Of a stretch of 64,000 nucleotides of DNA, positions 1-29,964 are shown piece after piece (within the stretch, counting starts at the first letter, position 1; each line of letters begins with the position of its first letter). The notes below the pieces were generated by a model. The model saw only the letters and a program-made list of their open reading frames with translations, was not told the origin of the DNA and made no database searches. This stretch comes from Imbricaverruca yamaguchii (lineage: Eukaryota; Arthropoda; Thecostraca; Neoverrucidae): the NCBI GenBank assembly GCA_034440575.1, contig JAOTOL010001225.1, positions 62,001 to 126,000 on the forward strand, in the 5' to 3' direction. The translations under genes were made by a program, and so were the position numbers.

Positions 1-625
1 AAATTCGCATGTACGAGGGTATGAACTCTATTCACGAGGTCCTGTACTCATATGGATTTATTTTAGCTCGGCAGTTATTGAATTGCACTCAGAAACACTT
101 TTGACATCTTCTTCCTCGTCTGAGACCGGAGGTGCTTCTTGGAGACCTTGGAAAGTTCAACCGTTTCTTGCGGATAACCACAAGTTTCAGAGGACCCGGT
201 ACGGTCGACCTCCGCACAGTCTCTGAGACCATTGCCACGAGACTAGTCACACTTCTCCAAACGTACTAAAATACTCAGCTGAGAATGACATACAATTTCA
301 TCGAGCCAAATATCATCTTGCGAGAACAATGGGACAAGAACGAAACATGGACTCACGATTTGTGCCTCGCATGATAATTATATGTATTTTATTTTAAATG
401 AAGTCCGAGTTTTTACTGGGCTGGCTTTATGAACCAGGGTTCTATTGCTAAGCAGACCCTGTTGCGCGAACCCTGGTCCCACCACCCGATCCATGAATTC
501 CAGTTCAGCGGCAGAATTTTGATCGAATGTTTAACGTGCCGTCAATGCACCGACATGGCCGCCCGGTAGCTGGTCCCCGGCGTTATCGGTCCAGCTGCCA
601 ACTGACACTCCCGGCCGGTGGTTAA
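1..625. other. No gene seen
   Basis: Unique-looking sequence without a coding frame, RNA gene or repeat that I can support. Confidence 0.5.
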
Positions 626-716
626 ATGCGGGCGCGCGAAGCGATTCGAACCCTGTGTTGCCAGGACAGGGGAGACCAGTGCAGACCAGCGCTCTAACCA
701 ACTGAGCTACCGGGGC
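626..716 (-). repeat. tRNA-like SINE head
   Basis: On the minus strand it starts GCCCCGGTAGCTCAGTTGG (A box) and has GGTTCGAATC (B box) near the other end. The acceptor stem does not close and the anticodon-to-variable region is too long. I call it a tRNA-derived SINE or pseudo-tRNA, not a functional tRNA gene. Confidence 0.5.
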
Positions 717-719
717 AGC

Positions 720-2785
720 TTCATGAATTCATGATGGCTTCAGAAAAATCGTATTGTGCTCCTTCGACAATTCGTTCTGTCTCCGCCTCCCGGCTTCCTC
801 ACCGCTTCCCTCCCCCGGAAAACCTCACAATATCGTCGAAGAACACGGTCACGAAAGAAAACAGACCATATACATGATTTGTCTGTTATTTGTGCCTGCT
901 GTGTGGGGCACGTCGCAATTGCTGCCCAACACAGGTACATTGGGTACATAGGTACCTGCCCGACATGGGTAAATACAAAACGAAACCAAACCACTCCTCT
1001 CGCCGAAGAAGCATGCAATATGCCTGCGTTTCCTCGGAGGAGAATCACACAATATCGCAAATAAAATGAATGACTGCTCACGCAGGAACAAACATCGTGT
1101 CACGTCTGCTGGCCGGCGGCCGGCGGATGTACGGCGCTGGTTTAGCCCCATCCAGGTAAAGGAAAGCGAGGAGAGGATGCCGCCCCCGTGTAACACGGAG
1201 GCTCAGCACCCGCGCCTCAGTATTTTCGTTGTTGCTCTCCAGACAACCATAAGTTGGAATTAAACTGTGCATACTACTTTCCTTACGGACATGTTTATTT
1301 TGAATCTAATCATGTTACGGGCGGATCCAGGGGTGGAAAAATGGGCAACAAGTGACCGGTTTGGCACAGCGGTCTCGTTCACGGCATCCACGGACGGCTG
1401 GTTTTATTGTTGGTTATTACTGGTTATTGTTGGTTATTACTGGTCATTGTTGGTTATTACTGGCTATTGTTTATTGTTTTTATTTCATGATGCACTTCGC
1501 ATATCCTGCGATGCTTCAAAGTCAATAAACCAATTTGTATACGGTGCCATGAGAACACATAGGGATGATGAATCAATAGGACATTCCAAAAAGTTTCGTG
1601 CGTATGAATATGCAAATTGGGCCGCTACAAGAACATATCGATTCGTGTTTTACACTCAAAGCCAGATACGTAATCATGGAATGTTCCCTCAAGAGCGTAC
1701 CTAGGAGATTTTCCAATGATCAATAGATGCGATAGTCTTCGCATTAAAACCTCTCAAGATCTCGCCGGAATAACTTCCTGACAACGCAAATGGACAACAC
1801 AGCACGGTAGGCATTGATAGTATATAAGATTAGCAAAATAGTAGGTATTTGTGGCACCGACTGCGAAGAAGGGAATACATCAAAGAGCAAACGGTTAATA
1901 TACTTCTACCTACTCCATTGAATGTCTTATCTGTGCATATATGCACATCAAATGGTGCTTTAGACCATGAGGATAACCACGGATTCGAAATTGGGGGAGG
2001 TGGGACAAATAAAAATCATTGGAATTCAGCCACTTTTTCAATGTCATTTGCAGCCACTTGAATTCAATAGCCACTTGAATTTACTTGCACATATTTCGAT
2101 GCAATGACAACCAGGGTGGATAAAGGGTGTGACACCCAGGACATGTACCCCCACGTGTAAGGTGGCGTCCCCAAGCCATGAAAATGCGTCCCTCTGAAAA
2201 GGCTCCAGTGTACCCCCTCGAATTTTTCAGCCGGAGGCGCTCCTATGAAGTAAAAAGGCCGATTTTTTTCGGGAAGGACTGAGTGCTTCCTGCTCCCTCG
2301 AATTTTCCATCCAGAGGCGCCCCTCCAGGTGCTTTCGCAGTGGGGACGCCCCAAAGAAATGACGCCCCTCCAGACAAGTGCCCCCATGACAACTCCTGGA
2401 TCTACCCCTGATTACAACATAGCTCTCCCCCGGTTATGAACCCCGGCTAGTTGCAAAACTGTGCGCATTCACGTGTAACTTCTCTTCAAAATTTAACAAC
2501 TTCCGTTGAACCATTAAGAGGAAAGCGACAATTTTAAAAAGTTCTATATTTTATATGTCAGAAACAGCAATGTGGCAGTGCAAATTAAAAACCAACGATG
2601 AAAGCACCGTCCGATCAGGTTATGACGGATTTCTTGGGGAGCCCCGAGTCATATAGGATATGAGTGCTTGCTATCAAAACGGCTGCAAACAAAAATAGAT
2701 TTGACCCTCCTATTCATATTACGCTCAATCATTGCATACAGGCCAGACCTTCCACACTTTTGAAATTATTTCAATATCCCAATAT
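720..2785. other. No gene seen; AT-richer unique DNA
   Basis: Only short chance frames. A 20-bp tandem repeat of the TGGTTATTACTGGTTATTGT type lies at 1401-1470, about 3.5 copies. Confidence 0.5.
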
Positions 2786-2789
2786 TATG

Positions 2790-3560
2790 ATACCGTACCG
2801 CAAGCCACGTGAGATGACACCCGTATAATGCAAATTGAAGCCGGAGACACGAAACACGAGGACTCTGAAAATATACGAACCTTTGACCTTTAGGCAAGCT
2901 CTGATATGTCCCGGGTTGAAATGTTACTCGAGGGTTGCCCACGGGCATTCTCTTGATGCCAAGCATGGGTAGCTTTTGGAGAGAAAAAAAACGAATAAAC
3001 GCGGGGCGATCGAAGAAATGAGTTCGACCTTTGACTTGGAAAATGAATGTGATTTCTGAACAATTTGATGTGGGCAGGCTAGGGCGAAGACAACAAATGC
3101 GAGGCAACCAAAAAATCGGTTTCACCTTTGATCTTAGAAATTAGTTATATTGAGTAACATTATAGCACGGCACATGTCACGTCGAATGACACCCACTTGG
3201 TGCATATTCAACCCATAGCGACGAATCGCGATTACTTCGAAAAAAAATCAAACTAGCCTTTGAAAATGAGGTTTGACCTGGATGTTCACCATGGGCTGTC
3301 ATTTGCTGTACATTGAAGCCATAGCGACGCAACGTGATAACATCAAAGAACTTGATGAAACCTTTGACCTTGACATGTTTCGGATTGAAATGTTACTCTG
3401 GTGTTCACCACAGGTTATTGCTTGATACCAAAGTTGGATAAGTTTGAGAGGAAACGGAAAAAATCGGCGATCGAAGTATCCGCTTGGCCTTCATCTATCA
3501 CAAGTAATTCCGTTGTTTAGCTTCCTGATACTGCATAGCAAGACCCGTCGAATGACCCTC
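2790..3560. repeat. Diverged dispersed/tandem repeat
   Basis: Motifs recur in the same order at about 2807-3000 and 3177-3480. They are CGTCGAATGACACCC, AAATTGAAGC with ATAGCGAC, CCTTTGACCTT, TTGAAATGTTACTC and GGCGATCGAAG. At least two diverged copies and extra fragments are present. They look like old transposon-derived sequence, family unknown. Confidence 0.5.
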
Positions 3561-3609
3561 ATTTGATGGAAATTGAAGCGATAGCAACCGAACCTCGCGT
3601 TCGGTCCAT

Positions 3610-3792
3610 ATGAACGCCATATGGAGCTTACCTACCCTGGCAGCCAACGCCAGGGCAGGCAAGCTCTGCCATGAGCTCGGTTTCATCTTTGTAGACGAGT
3701 GGTGCAGGTTTTATGGATCATGGGACCTCTATCAGAGGGATGGCCTGTACTTCTCCGAGAAGGGGAAGTTCATGTTCAAGTTCATGTGTTAA
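3610..3792 (+). pseudogene. Possible SGNH-hydrolase-like fragment
   Basis: A 60-residue frame ends RDGLYFSEKGKFMFKFMC after FVDEWCRFYG. The pattern of FVD-W, then about ten residues, then DGLxxSxxG resembles the C-terminal part of the SGNH-type esterase domain, where D and H of a DxxH motif are catalytic. Here the histidine position is tyrosine. Such domains are common next to retrotransposon coding regions in arthropods. No further domain is visible on either side, so it is at best a broken fragment. Confidence 0.5.
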
Positions 3793-3799
3793 CCTCCGG

Positions 3800-4686
3800 A
3801 AAGTACGTTAAAAAAATGTTCCACACCGACGAACGACTACGATATTACCTAGCGTTGAATTTAAGACCGAAATCATTAATTTAGAACGCGTGACTACCAG
3901 CGTTGCTGACCGGTGTTGCTTGGCTGCTCAGAAACGACTACGCTCGGGGGTGGGTCATGAGGTCTGCGGGCCACCGGCATCAGAATTTCCGCCGCAGACG
4001 GCGGCCGTCGGCCCGGTCAAGGCGCTGGCTCGGATGTGGCCGCGCCGCGCGACAGTTGGACTCTCGACCCGACGTCTGCCGCGGCACGGACCGACAGTGA
4101 GCCGGCAGCCACCTCAGACTCGTCAGGTGGTACATTTACGGCATACATTTACGTTATATTTACGGTCGGCTGGCCCATGGGATTTACAGTCACGTTATTA
4201 GTTTTTACATTTACAGTTATTTACATTTACAGTTACGGGACAGAAAAAGTGCAATTTTACGGAAACTCCGATAACACGTCACTAGTGACTCAAACGAACT
4301 TGATTTCTGGCACCCGTCTTTTAATATAGAATCATATAGAGTGTGCCCAATTCCATTCCAGCCTGCCAATTTCCTCCATACAGTGTCTCCCCTGGAAATA
4401 ATTTTCAGAAATGAACGCCCCTGCATAGACTTCTGCCTCTGGATCCGCATCCGGGACTAGTCCTCGGGAAGTAGGTGGAAGGAATGTAACATGAATGCCA
4501 TGGTATGGCATAGAAAGTCGGCCAACAAAAAATTCCCACCCCACCCGCGTCCAAGTTCCGTAACGACGCCCATGCTTGTGATAAGAATGGGTGGTTCTAC
4601 TTATATCCCCACTCCCTCCAACCACTTGATATGTGGTCGATGATTTCTGGTGGACAAGTTTACACAACTGAATGGAAGAGCACAGA
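3800..4686. other. No gene seen
   Basis: Short overlapping frames on both strands only. A short TTTACGTTATTTACG-type repetition lies at 4133-4235. Confidence 0.5.
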
Positions 4687-4690
4687 CTAC

Positions 4691-5230
4691 TGTAGTGAGG
4701 GGTCGTTCTTGTAGGCTAGTCTAGGAGACCCGCGCGTCGCGATAACTCCAAAAGTTCGATTATGCTGAACTTAATGTATTGTGCAGAAAGTAGAGCGTAT
4801 ATATGGTGACAATCGCATGCAGAAAGGACGCTCGCAATAATGTTCCAGGCCGACAGCCGACAGCAATTAATTTCAGCTCTAAATTTGGAAGCCGAAATAC
4901 AGTTATTAATTTATACACGCGACCGACCGCGCGACAGGCCCGTTCCGCTCGACAGTCCAGATAGCTCTCACAGCCGGGGGTGGTTCGCCGGGCGCGGCCG
5001 AGACCGGGAGACCAAGGCACACGTCACAGTTGCCGATCATCGACCCGTAAAACGCTGATTCTGCTCGGGCGAAGGCCGGTGACCGCGTTGCTTGCATCGG
5101 ACGGAAAAGTACTGGACGCGACATATGCGGGGCATGGTAGGTCGGCTGACTTACGGGATCACAGCACCCACAGTTACAGACATTATACGGTTAAATAGTA
5201 AATCTTTAGCAACTTTTTTGCAACACAACA
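4691..5230 (-). repeat. 3' LTR
   Basis: The second LTR copy. The outer boundary at 4691 is supported by the target duplication. The inner end is 5225 or 5230, because a short CAACA repeat makes the TG start ambiguous. Substitutions against the other LTR suggest the insertion is not recent. Confidence 0.5.
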
Positions 5231-5884
5231 GAGGTCGAAAGATCGAAGTCAATTTACCCGATGAATTCTGAGCTTCATTCCGACACATCACGGCCGCCTA
5301 CAATTACACGCGAATAAACAAACATTCATGATACAGCAACAAGTTAAAAACGGATTCCTTTAATCAACTTAAGGTCCTACGCGGGCTAGCTAGGGGTCTT
5401 TGAGGGTTGCCAATGGCCCTGGTCCAGGAGGAATGTCTTGTGATTTTTACTCGTCTTTCTCTTTGTTTCCTCTTTCTGAATTTGCTCAGCTCTATCGCGC
5501 TGGTCAGTCACGATAGAGCTCGTTAGTTTTCCGACTGGCTAATAGGTTCAGAACGGCACAGTCGTCCGATGTGACCAATTTTCTTCGCACCTAACACAAA
5601 TAGGTCTGCCGTCTGAAGTCCAACGATAGGCTAGGTTGGTGGTGCTCTCCACATTCTAGGTCCCATGGGAGGTCGTGGCTGAGGGGGTCCATAGTGGGGT
5701 CCAGAGGGGTAGGTTCGCGGTGGTCGGGGGAAACGATGTGATGAGTTAAATACTCGAGGTCCAGGCTGAGTATGGTTCTCATTGGATTGTTTTCTAGCGA
5801 AACAACCAGAGACAGTGGTCCCTAGTTGTTTCGCTATTTTTTCCACCGATTGTCCTATCGCCAACACAAGTTTCTCAATTTTTA
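5231..5884 (-). pseudogene. Decayed 3' part of gag and untranslated region of the LTR element
   Basis: Short overlapping minus-strand frames (5591-5782, 5631-5867) continue gag-like proline-rich composition but are broken by stops and frame changes. No pol sequence follows before the 3' LTR. Confidence 0.5.
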
Positions 5885-6538
5885 TTATATCCTGTCGTCT
5901 CCTTTTTCCACATGACTCGAATCAACTTCCATTGGTTCGTCTTTCTGCACACCTCTACATAACTCAATAACCCTTTTCACCTTCTGCTCCATCACTGGAT
6001 GTTGGATGGCTTCTTCCAATGTTCGAAACTTCTGCCTATATAATTTATTTGCCAACGAGCTACTATGGACGCCTCTATTAAAAACGTCTATCAATATTTC
6101 CTGAGTGGTTGGATCTGCCAAGTCCGTGTACGCTTCAAGTGCCAGAGCGAGCAGTTTATCTCCAAAATTTTGCACAAGTTCGCCATGATGCTGCTTCATC
6201 TTTCTCAGACTCTTTTGAGAACAGTTTTGGTCCGAAAGGTCAAAGTATCTCCCTCGCATCACCTGCTTAATTTGTGCCCACGTCATGGTTAGTTGTTGAC
6301 TGCGTACGCGTTGCATGAATTCGGCTCCGGGTGCAGAAAGCGTTTTCATGCAAATAATTTGGACATGTTCTTCGTCCATGCCAAAACTTATGCGGTCCAA
6401 TTGGAGAATCCAATCGCACAGCTTATTATGACTGTCCCCAGAAAAAGGTTTGACGTTTTGGGTCATTCTCTGTGCCCTCATTTCGAGCCGAACTTTATTG
6501 AAGCTGTCCGCCAGTCTGCCAAAGGTAATTTCAGTCAT
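5885..6538 (-). CDS. Gag-like protein of the LTR element
   Basis: This 217-residue ORF begins MTEITFGRLADSFNKVRLEM and has the helical, charged make-up of a retrotransposon Gag capsid region, with VKPFSGD near residue 30. No signal peptide or membrane segment is seen. The family assignment rests on position between LTRs and composition, not on a search. Downstream on the same strand (5,550-5,870) are shifted reading frames rich in proline and glycine. A CCHC-knuckle-like cysteine/histidine pattern appears there only across a frame break. The 3' part of gag therefore looks decayed or needs frameshifting. Confidence 0.5.
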   Translation of the reverse strand: MTEITFGRLADSFNKVRLEMRAQRMTQNVKPFSGDSHNKLCDWILQLDRISFGMDEEHVQIICMKTLSAPGAEFMQRVRSQQLTMTWAQIKQVMRGRYFDLSDQNCSQKSLRKMKQHHGELVQNFGDKLLALALEAYTDLADPTTQEILIDVFNRGVHSSSLANKLYRQKFRTLEEAIQHPVMEQKVKRVIELCRGVQKDEPMEVDSSHVEKGDDRI

Positions 6539-6712
6539 GTTTAACCACGATACGTTTCCTTTCTATTTTTTTCAAAATATTTACTTACAAAGTTTTGGAT
6601 TGTTTGCTCACCTTGTGGAGAATTAAATGTTTCAAGTTTGGTTCAAAGTTCACACGAAAAGTCACACGTACAATATTGTAGACAGAGGTATACGGCACGA
6701 TTGTGCAACTTT

Positions 6713-6865
6713 TTAAAAAAATTTTTGGGGGGGAAAAAAAGGGGGGGGGGTTTTTAAGAAATTTTTTTTTTTTTTGGTTTTGATTGGTTTGGGGGAGGAA
6801 AAAAAAAAAACCCCCTCCCCCCCGGGGGGAAAGGGAGGGGGGGGGGGGGGTGGGGGGGGGGGGGA
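6713..6865. repeat. Homopolymer-rich block, probable sequence artefact
   Basis: Consecutive runs of T, G, A and C of 5-14 bases, unlike anything else in the window, sit inside the retroelement between the gag start and the primer-binding site. The pattern resembles low-quality consensus. Confidence 0.5.
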
Positions 6866-6887
6866 AAGAAGCACCAATGCAGAAAAT

Positions 6888-6905
6888 CCGCGATCACGGG
6901 CACCA
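6888..6905 (-). promoter_or_regulatory. Primer-binding site of the LTR element
   Basis: On the minus strand, one base after the 5' LTR, the sequence TGGTGCCCGTGATCGCGG starts with TGG, as expected for a match to the CCA end of a tRNA. The tRNA was not identified. Confidence 0.5.
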
Positions 6906-6906
6906 G

Positions 6907-7447
6907 TGTAGTGAAGGGTTGTTTTTGTAGGCTCGTGATATAGTCTAGGAGACACGCGCGTCGAGATAACTCCGAAAATTCGATCATGCTGCACTTAATA
7001 TATTGTGCAGAAAGTAGAGTGAATATATGGTGACAATCGCCTACAGAAAGGACACTCGCAATAATGTTCCAGGCCGACAGCCGACAGCAATTAATTTCAT
7101 ATCTAAATTTGGAGGCCGAAATACAGTTATTAATGTATACACGCGACCGACCGCGCGACAGGCCCGCTTCGCTCGACAGTCCAGATAGCTCTGTCAGCCG
7201 GGGGTGGTTCGCCGGGCGCGGCCGAGACCGGGAGACCAAGGCACACGTCACAGTTGCCGAGCATCGGCCCGTAAAACGCTGATTGGGCTCCGGCGAAGGT
7301 CGGTGACCGCGTTGCCGGCACCGGACGGAAAAGTACTGGACGTGACATATGCGGGGTATGGTAGGTCGGCTGACTTATGGGATCACAGCACCCACAGTTA
7401 CAGACATTATACGGTTAAAATCGTACATTTTTAGCAACTGTGTTACA
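6907..7447 (-). repeat. 5' LTR
   Basis: About 541 bp, similar to 4691-5230 along its whole length with scattered substitutions and small indels. For example, this copy has a few extra bases near 6940. On the minus strand it begins TGTAACACAGTTGC and ends CTTCACTACA. Confidence 0.5.
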
Positions 7448-7451
7448 CTAC

Positions 7452-8149
7452 GGCGTACCCAGCAGACCTCAAAGTCGGGTCGGGTCCTCCTGCTTGACAG
7501 CTCTGTGCGAGCTTCGAGTTGAATCGGCAGCTGTTGTTGTTGATGTTATTTGTGTTGTTGGCAGTTAATAGTTGTTGTGGCACGTGCTGTGATGGTGCGT
7601 CAACAAGAGGCCATTTTCAATAAGCGAAGGGGGACAGATAAATTTGCAAGTTATCACGCCTCTGCAGGCAACGATTCCGCTCCGTGTTGCCAATCGCCCA
7701 GGCCGTGCAAGACTGACAATTGGGACTGAAATGTATTCATCTTAAAACAAACGACCGTGAACATTTCACAAAGCCAACGCAATTTGTACTCATTTCCTCC
7801 GCGTGGACACAAACCGCTGCGACACTACCTCCTCCATCTGCCGGACGGCAAAATCATCACAGACACAGTAATGCTGATGGAAACATGGACACACACAACC
7901 GCGGCAATTGGCACATATCAGTCATAAAGCTGGCACCGCCGTACAACACACAACATGCGCACACTACGTCACACGGCTCCTATACAATTCACACGTTAAA
8001 TAATCTTCAACTTGTGTGCAAAGCAACACCACTGCACACTCGCTGTCGTCTCACAACCGCGAGGAAGCGCCGCAAGCCCCCCTCACCGCCGCCAGCGCAC
8101 CAGCACAGAGCGCCGCCGTGACGTCACGTCACCGGGTTCGGGACTCCAC
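7452..8149. other. 3' flank / likely 3' UTR of the USP53/54-like gene
   Basis: This lies between the retroelement's right target duplication and the stop codon. I see no canonical AATAAA or ATTAAA on the minus strand here, so the polyadenylation site is not defined. A short TTG-rich run occurs at about 7533-7575. ORFs on the plus strand above 7,720 look like chance. Confidence 0.5.
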
Positions 8150-26749
<18,600 letters not shown>

Positions 26750-27250
26750 CTGCAACAGACGGCGGACACTGGTCAGGCGGACAGCCAACATTGGTCGGTT
26801 GGCTATTTGGGCTTATTTGTGCTTACCGGGCCATCGACAGCTTCGGTCATACAGCGCCCAGACAACCCTCGCGGCCAGATGAGCGGCAACCATGCACGTG
26901 CAGCACGTAACAGCCGGCACGGCCAACACAGTCGCGGTACTCGACATACCCTACAGCAGTGTAAAATAATTGACCATGTGGCCTGGAAATTCACAGTTAA
27001 TGGAATTGTGCTCTTTCATCCTTGTCTTAGGCTTTTACCATTTTGCTACACGTGTGGGCAGTCATTATACACACACGACTGCTAAAAATGTTAAATGCAT
27101 GTGACTGAAGTGAAAGGCATTCAGATTTTTTAATCCTTAAGTGGCGATCCTTTATTTTCTTCCAATCTTTTACTATTCCCAAGCAACTTATTTCTTCATA
27201 CACACAGTTCATGGTGCAGTAATTTTAGGACACTGCCCTACAGAAATGCT
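26750..27250. other. Upstream of exon A; SINE tail module, no exon found
   Basis: A SINE tail module lies at 26798-26862. Above it is unique AT-richer sequence. The expected Cys-box exon was looked for and not seen. Confidence 0.5.
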
Positions 27251-27255
27251 GAATC

Positions 27256-27700
27256 AAACGACACCAGTCAACATCAGACGTCACCAGTCAACATCAGACG
27301 TCACCAGTCAATATCAGGCGGCACGATTCAACATCAAACGACACCAGTCAATATCAGACGTCACCAGACAACATCAGACGTCACCAGTCAATATCAGACG
27401 ACACCAGTCAACATCAGACGGCACCAGCCAACATCAGACGGCACCAGTCAACATCAGACGGCACCAGTCAACATCAGACGGCACCAGTCAACATCAGACG
27501 GCACCAGCCAACATCAAACGGTACCAGTCAACATCAGACGACACCAGTCAACATCAGACGTCACCAGTCAATATCAGGCGGCACCAGTCAACATCAAACG
27601 ACACCAGTCAATATCAGATGTCACCAGTCAGACGGCACCAGTCAACATCAAACGACACCAGTCAATATCAGACGTCACCAGTCAGACGTCACGAGCCAGT
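27256..27700. repeat. 20-bp minisatellite (CACCAGTCAACATCAGACGG type)
   Basis: About 22 units with transitions at fixed sites (C/T in CAACATC or CAATATC; GTC or GGC endings). The same frames are open on the plus strand only by chance. Confidence 0.5.
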
Positions 27701-28740
27701 CTGAGTGGCAGAAAGCACGACGCAGACGGCCCAGCTCGAGGCACGCGCGGCGCCGGCAAATATTCTGCTCCGAATACCGCGCCATATCGGCCGCATCCGC
27801 GCCGCCATTGTCTCGCGTCGACGGCGCGCACGGTGTCCAGTCAGGTGACCGATTTCGCCGCAGCGACGGCGGACAAACGGGCGCGGAGAGGCGAGTCGCC
27901 GTCGGCGGGGCCGGTCGTCATGACTACCGCCGCAGATAAGGGAGGCGCTGCGCTACCTCGACGATAGGATTGACAAAAGGTGATTGGGCTTAGTCGAGCG
28001 CAAAACGCACCCAGTCGAGGAATACCGCCAAGCATTGAAATTGTTCGAACAAATGCTTGTGGCAGAAGAGAACACAGTACTGAAAACTTCCGGCGAATAT
28101 TGTACGTGATATTCGATTTCGTGAATGGCAACTACGAACTGCAGCATGATGACGAACTGATGCTTATGGACACGCCGACAGCGAACTGCAGCATAAGCAC
28201 CTGCAGCACTGCAGCCACTGCAACATACGATTCCAGACTGGAGGGCTTGTTGGTTTCAGATGCCCCGCTCGAAGCAGTTGCCTCTGGAGCTATGGTGCGA
28301 ACTATCCGTTCTGGACCAAAGTGCATCGTGCTCCCACCCCACCAAATCCGACCCGAGGACAGGTCTTCACCCGTGATCGGTCATCCCGCGAGTGATTTAT
28401 GACTGTGTTACCCACATCCATTACCAGTGCTAAAAGGCGACAAAAACTCCGCGGCCTGCATTCGTCGCACGTCTGAGGGAGTCCCACGCCACGTGCCGCC
28501 GCCGCCTGTCTGCCCACACCACCTGCCCGGCGAGCGGCCGAGCGCCGAGCCGGCCCGCTTCAAAGCCAACCAATTCAGACCGCAACATTAACCGCCCATC
28601 CAGACGTGATTAATCTGTGCCGGCCGCGTGGCCGACCCTCACGAGAGCGCGCGCCGTGTTTGTTTTCACCTCCTCCGAGACGTCGCCGCTGCGTGTGGGC
28701 AGCCGCGTCGCCACAGACTCCCGGCCGTATCGCAGGCGGT
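27700..28740. other. No gene supported
   Basis: A 140-residue plus-strand frame (27980-28402) has no recognisable domain and mixed composition, so I leave it uncalled. Confidence 0.5.
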
Positions 28741-28850
28741 GGCGGCAGCGTGCACCGCTTCCGAGAGCGGTAGATGCCGGCGTACACCGCTTCCGAGAGC
28801 GGTGGATGCCGGCGTACACCGCTTCTGGAAGCGGCGTGCTCCGGCTCGTG
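28740..28850. repeat. 32-bp tandem repeat, 3 copies, each with a short hairpin
   Basis: Each unit contains CCGCTTCCGAGAGCGG, a near-perfect inverted repeat, followed by TGGATGCCGGCGTACA. Confidence 0.5.
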
Positions 28851-28914
28851 CCTCCTCCGGTAGCGGCGGACCGAACGCATTGCGATGGGATGCGGTCCCC
28901 CAGCATCTCTTCAC

Positions 28915-29100
28915 AAGATATATGTATGTATCTATTTATAGATCTGGTATCTATATCTATGTATCCATGCATCTATGTATGCATATATGTATTCATAAGA
29001 TGCGTGTATATATATCTACGTATCTATGTTGTATCCATGTATTTAGAAGGCATATGTATATCCGCGTATCTATGAGGTATATGTTTATCCATCCGTAGCT
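28915..29100. repeat. ATCTATGTAT-rich simple sequence
   Basis: Degenerate tetranucleotide/pentanucleotide repeat of the GTATCTAT type. Confidence 0.5.
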
Positions 29101-29636
29101 ATGGTGATGTATTATCTTATCATCATGTAGTGGATGATACTGCCGATCACCGGCGAAAAGTCAGAGCATCCAGCTCCCTCCCAGTCAGCCATCCAGGGAT
29201 CCAAACATCCAAGGATCCAAGTCAGCTGGCCGGATTCGCGGCCCAACCGACTGCCGACTCTTCGTCCAAGAATAATCACAAACATGCCGACTGCCCACCC
29301 TGATGAACAACTGGACGCACTCCGAACCTCCACTAAATAACCGGAAGTAGACAGGCTCTGCCCCATCTCAACCAACAGCAGGAGGTACACCAACCCCACA
29401 CAGTCGCGAACAGCCGGCTTCCCTGCAACAGCGGCGGAGACACGCCGCCTCTCGCCAGCCACCACCAACTCAGGGCGATGCCAGCAGTCCGCCGGCCGGG
29501 CCATTAGACAATACGCATTTTCGGCGACACGATCGGTGTACGCTGCGGCCGTGCCGCCGGCAGGCCCGGTGTGACCTCGATCCGTCGGTGTGCCGCCAGT
29601 GGGCCGAGCCGACTCGACGCACGTCGCCCCAGCCGA

Positions 29637-29820
29637 CATGGCTGGGACATGGCTGAGATATGGCTGGGACATGGCTGGGACATGGCTGGGACATGGCTGG
29701 GACATGGCTGGGACATGGCTGGGACATGGCTGGGACATGGCTGGGACATGGCTGGGACATGGCTGGGAGACATGGCTGGGACATGGCTGAGACATGGCTG
29801 GGACATGGCTGAGACATGAC
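29637..29820. repeat. 11-bp minisatellite (ACATGGCTGGG)
   Basis: About 16 units, with a few ACATGGCTGAG variants. The open frames through it are repeat artefacts. Confidence 0.5.
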
Positions 29821-29872
29821 AGACGAGTGGCTGAGGAATGGTCGAGACATGGGGATGTCTGAGCCAAGAAAT

Positions 29873-29964
29873 GATTGCTGGCTATCGGTTTTGCGACATG
29901 TCGACCGTTGAGTCATGTAGCGCCGCCAATTTCTCACCCCGATTAGTCGCGGGCGAATAGTAAC
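29873..29964 (-). mobile_element. SINE family A, body and tail only
   Basis: Contains CCGTTGAGTCATGTAGCG and CGATTAGTCGCGGGCGAATA. The tRNA head is missing. Confidence 0.5.

Larger units (their letters stand above)
4687..7451 (-). mobile_element. Gag-only LTR retroelement
   Basis: Two near-identical direct repeats of about 540 bp (4691-5230 and 6907-7447) bound an interior with a Gag-like ORF on the minus strand. The outer flanks share CTAC (4687-4690 and 7448-7451), a 4-bp target duplication. On the minus strand the LTRs start TG and end CA. One base after the 5' LTR is a sequence starting TGGTGCCCGTGA, a plausible primer-binding site. I see no protease, reverse transcriptase, RNase H or integrase, so the element is non-autonomous or internally deleted. 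A clean polypurine tract is not obvious. A 4-bp duplication fits Gypsy-type integration, but the family is not certain. Confidence 0.5.

Noticed and set aside
626..716. Functional tRNA genes at 626-716, 48682-48840 and 57625-57696
   Set aside because: A and B boxes are present but acceptor stems do not pair and the lengths are wrong. The copies at 48682 and elsewhere carry SINE bodies.
27980..28402. 140-residue plus-strand ORF
   Set aside because: No recognisable domain, no splice or promoter context, and the opposite strand is also partly open.
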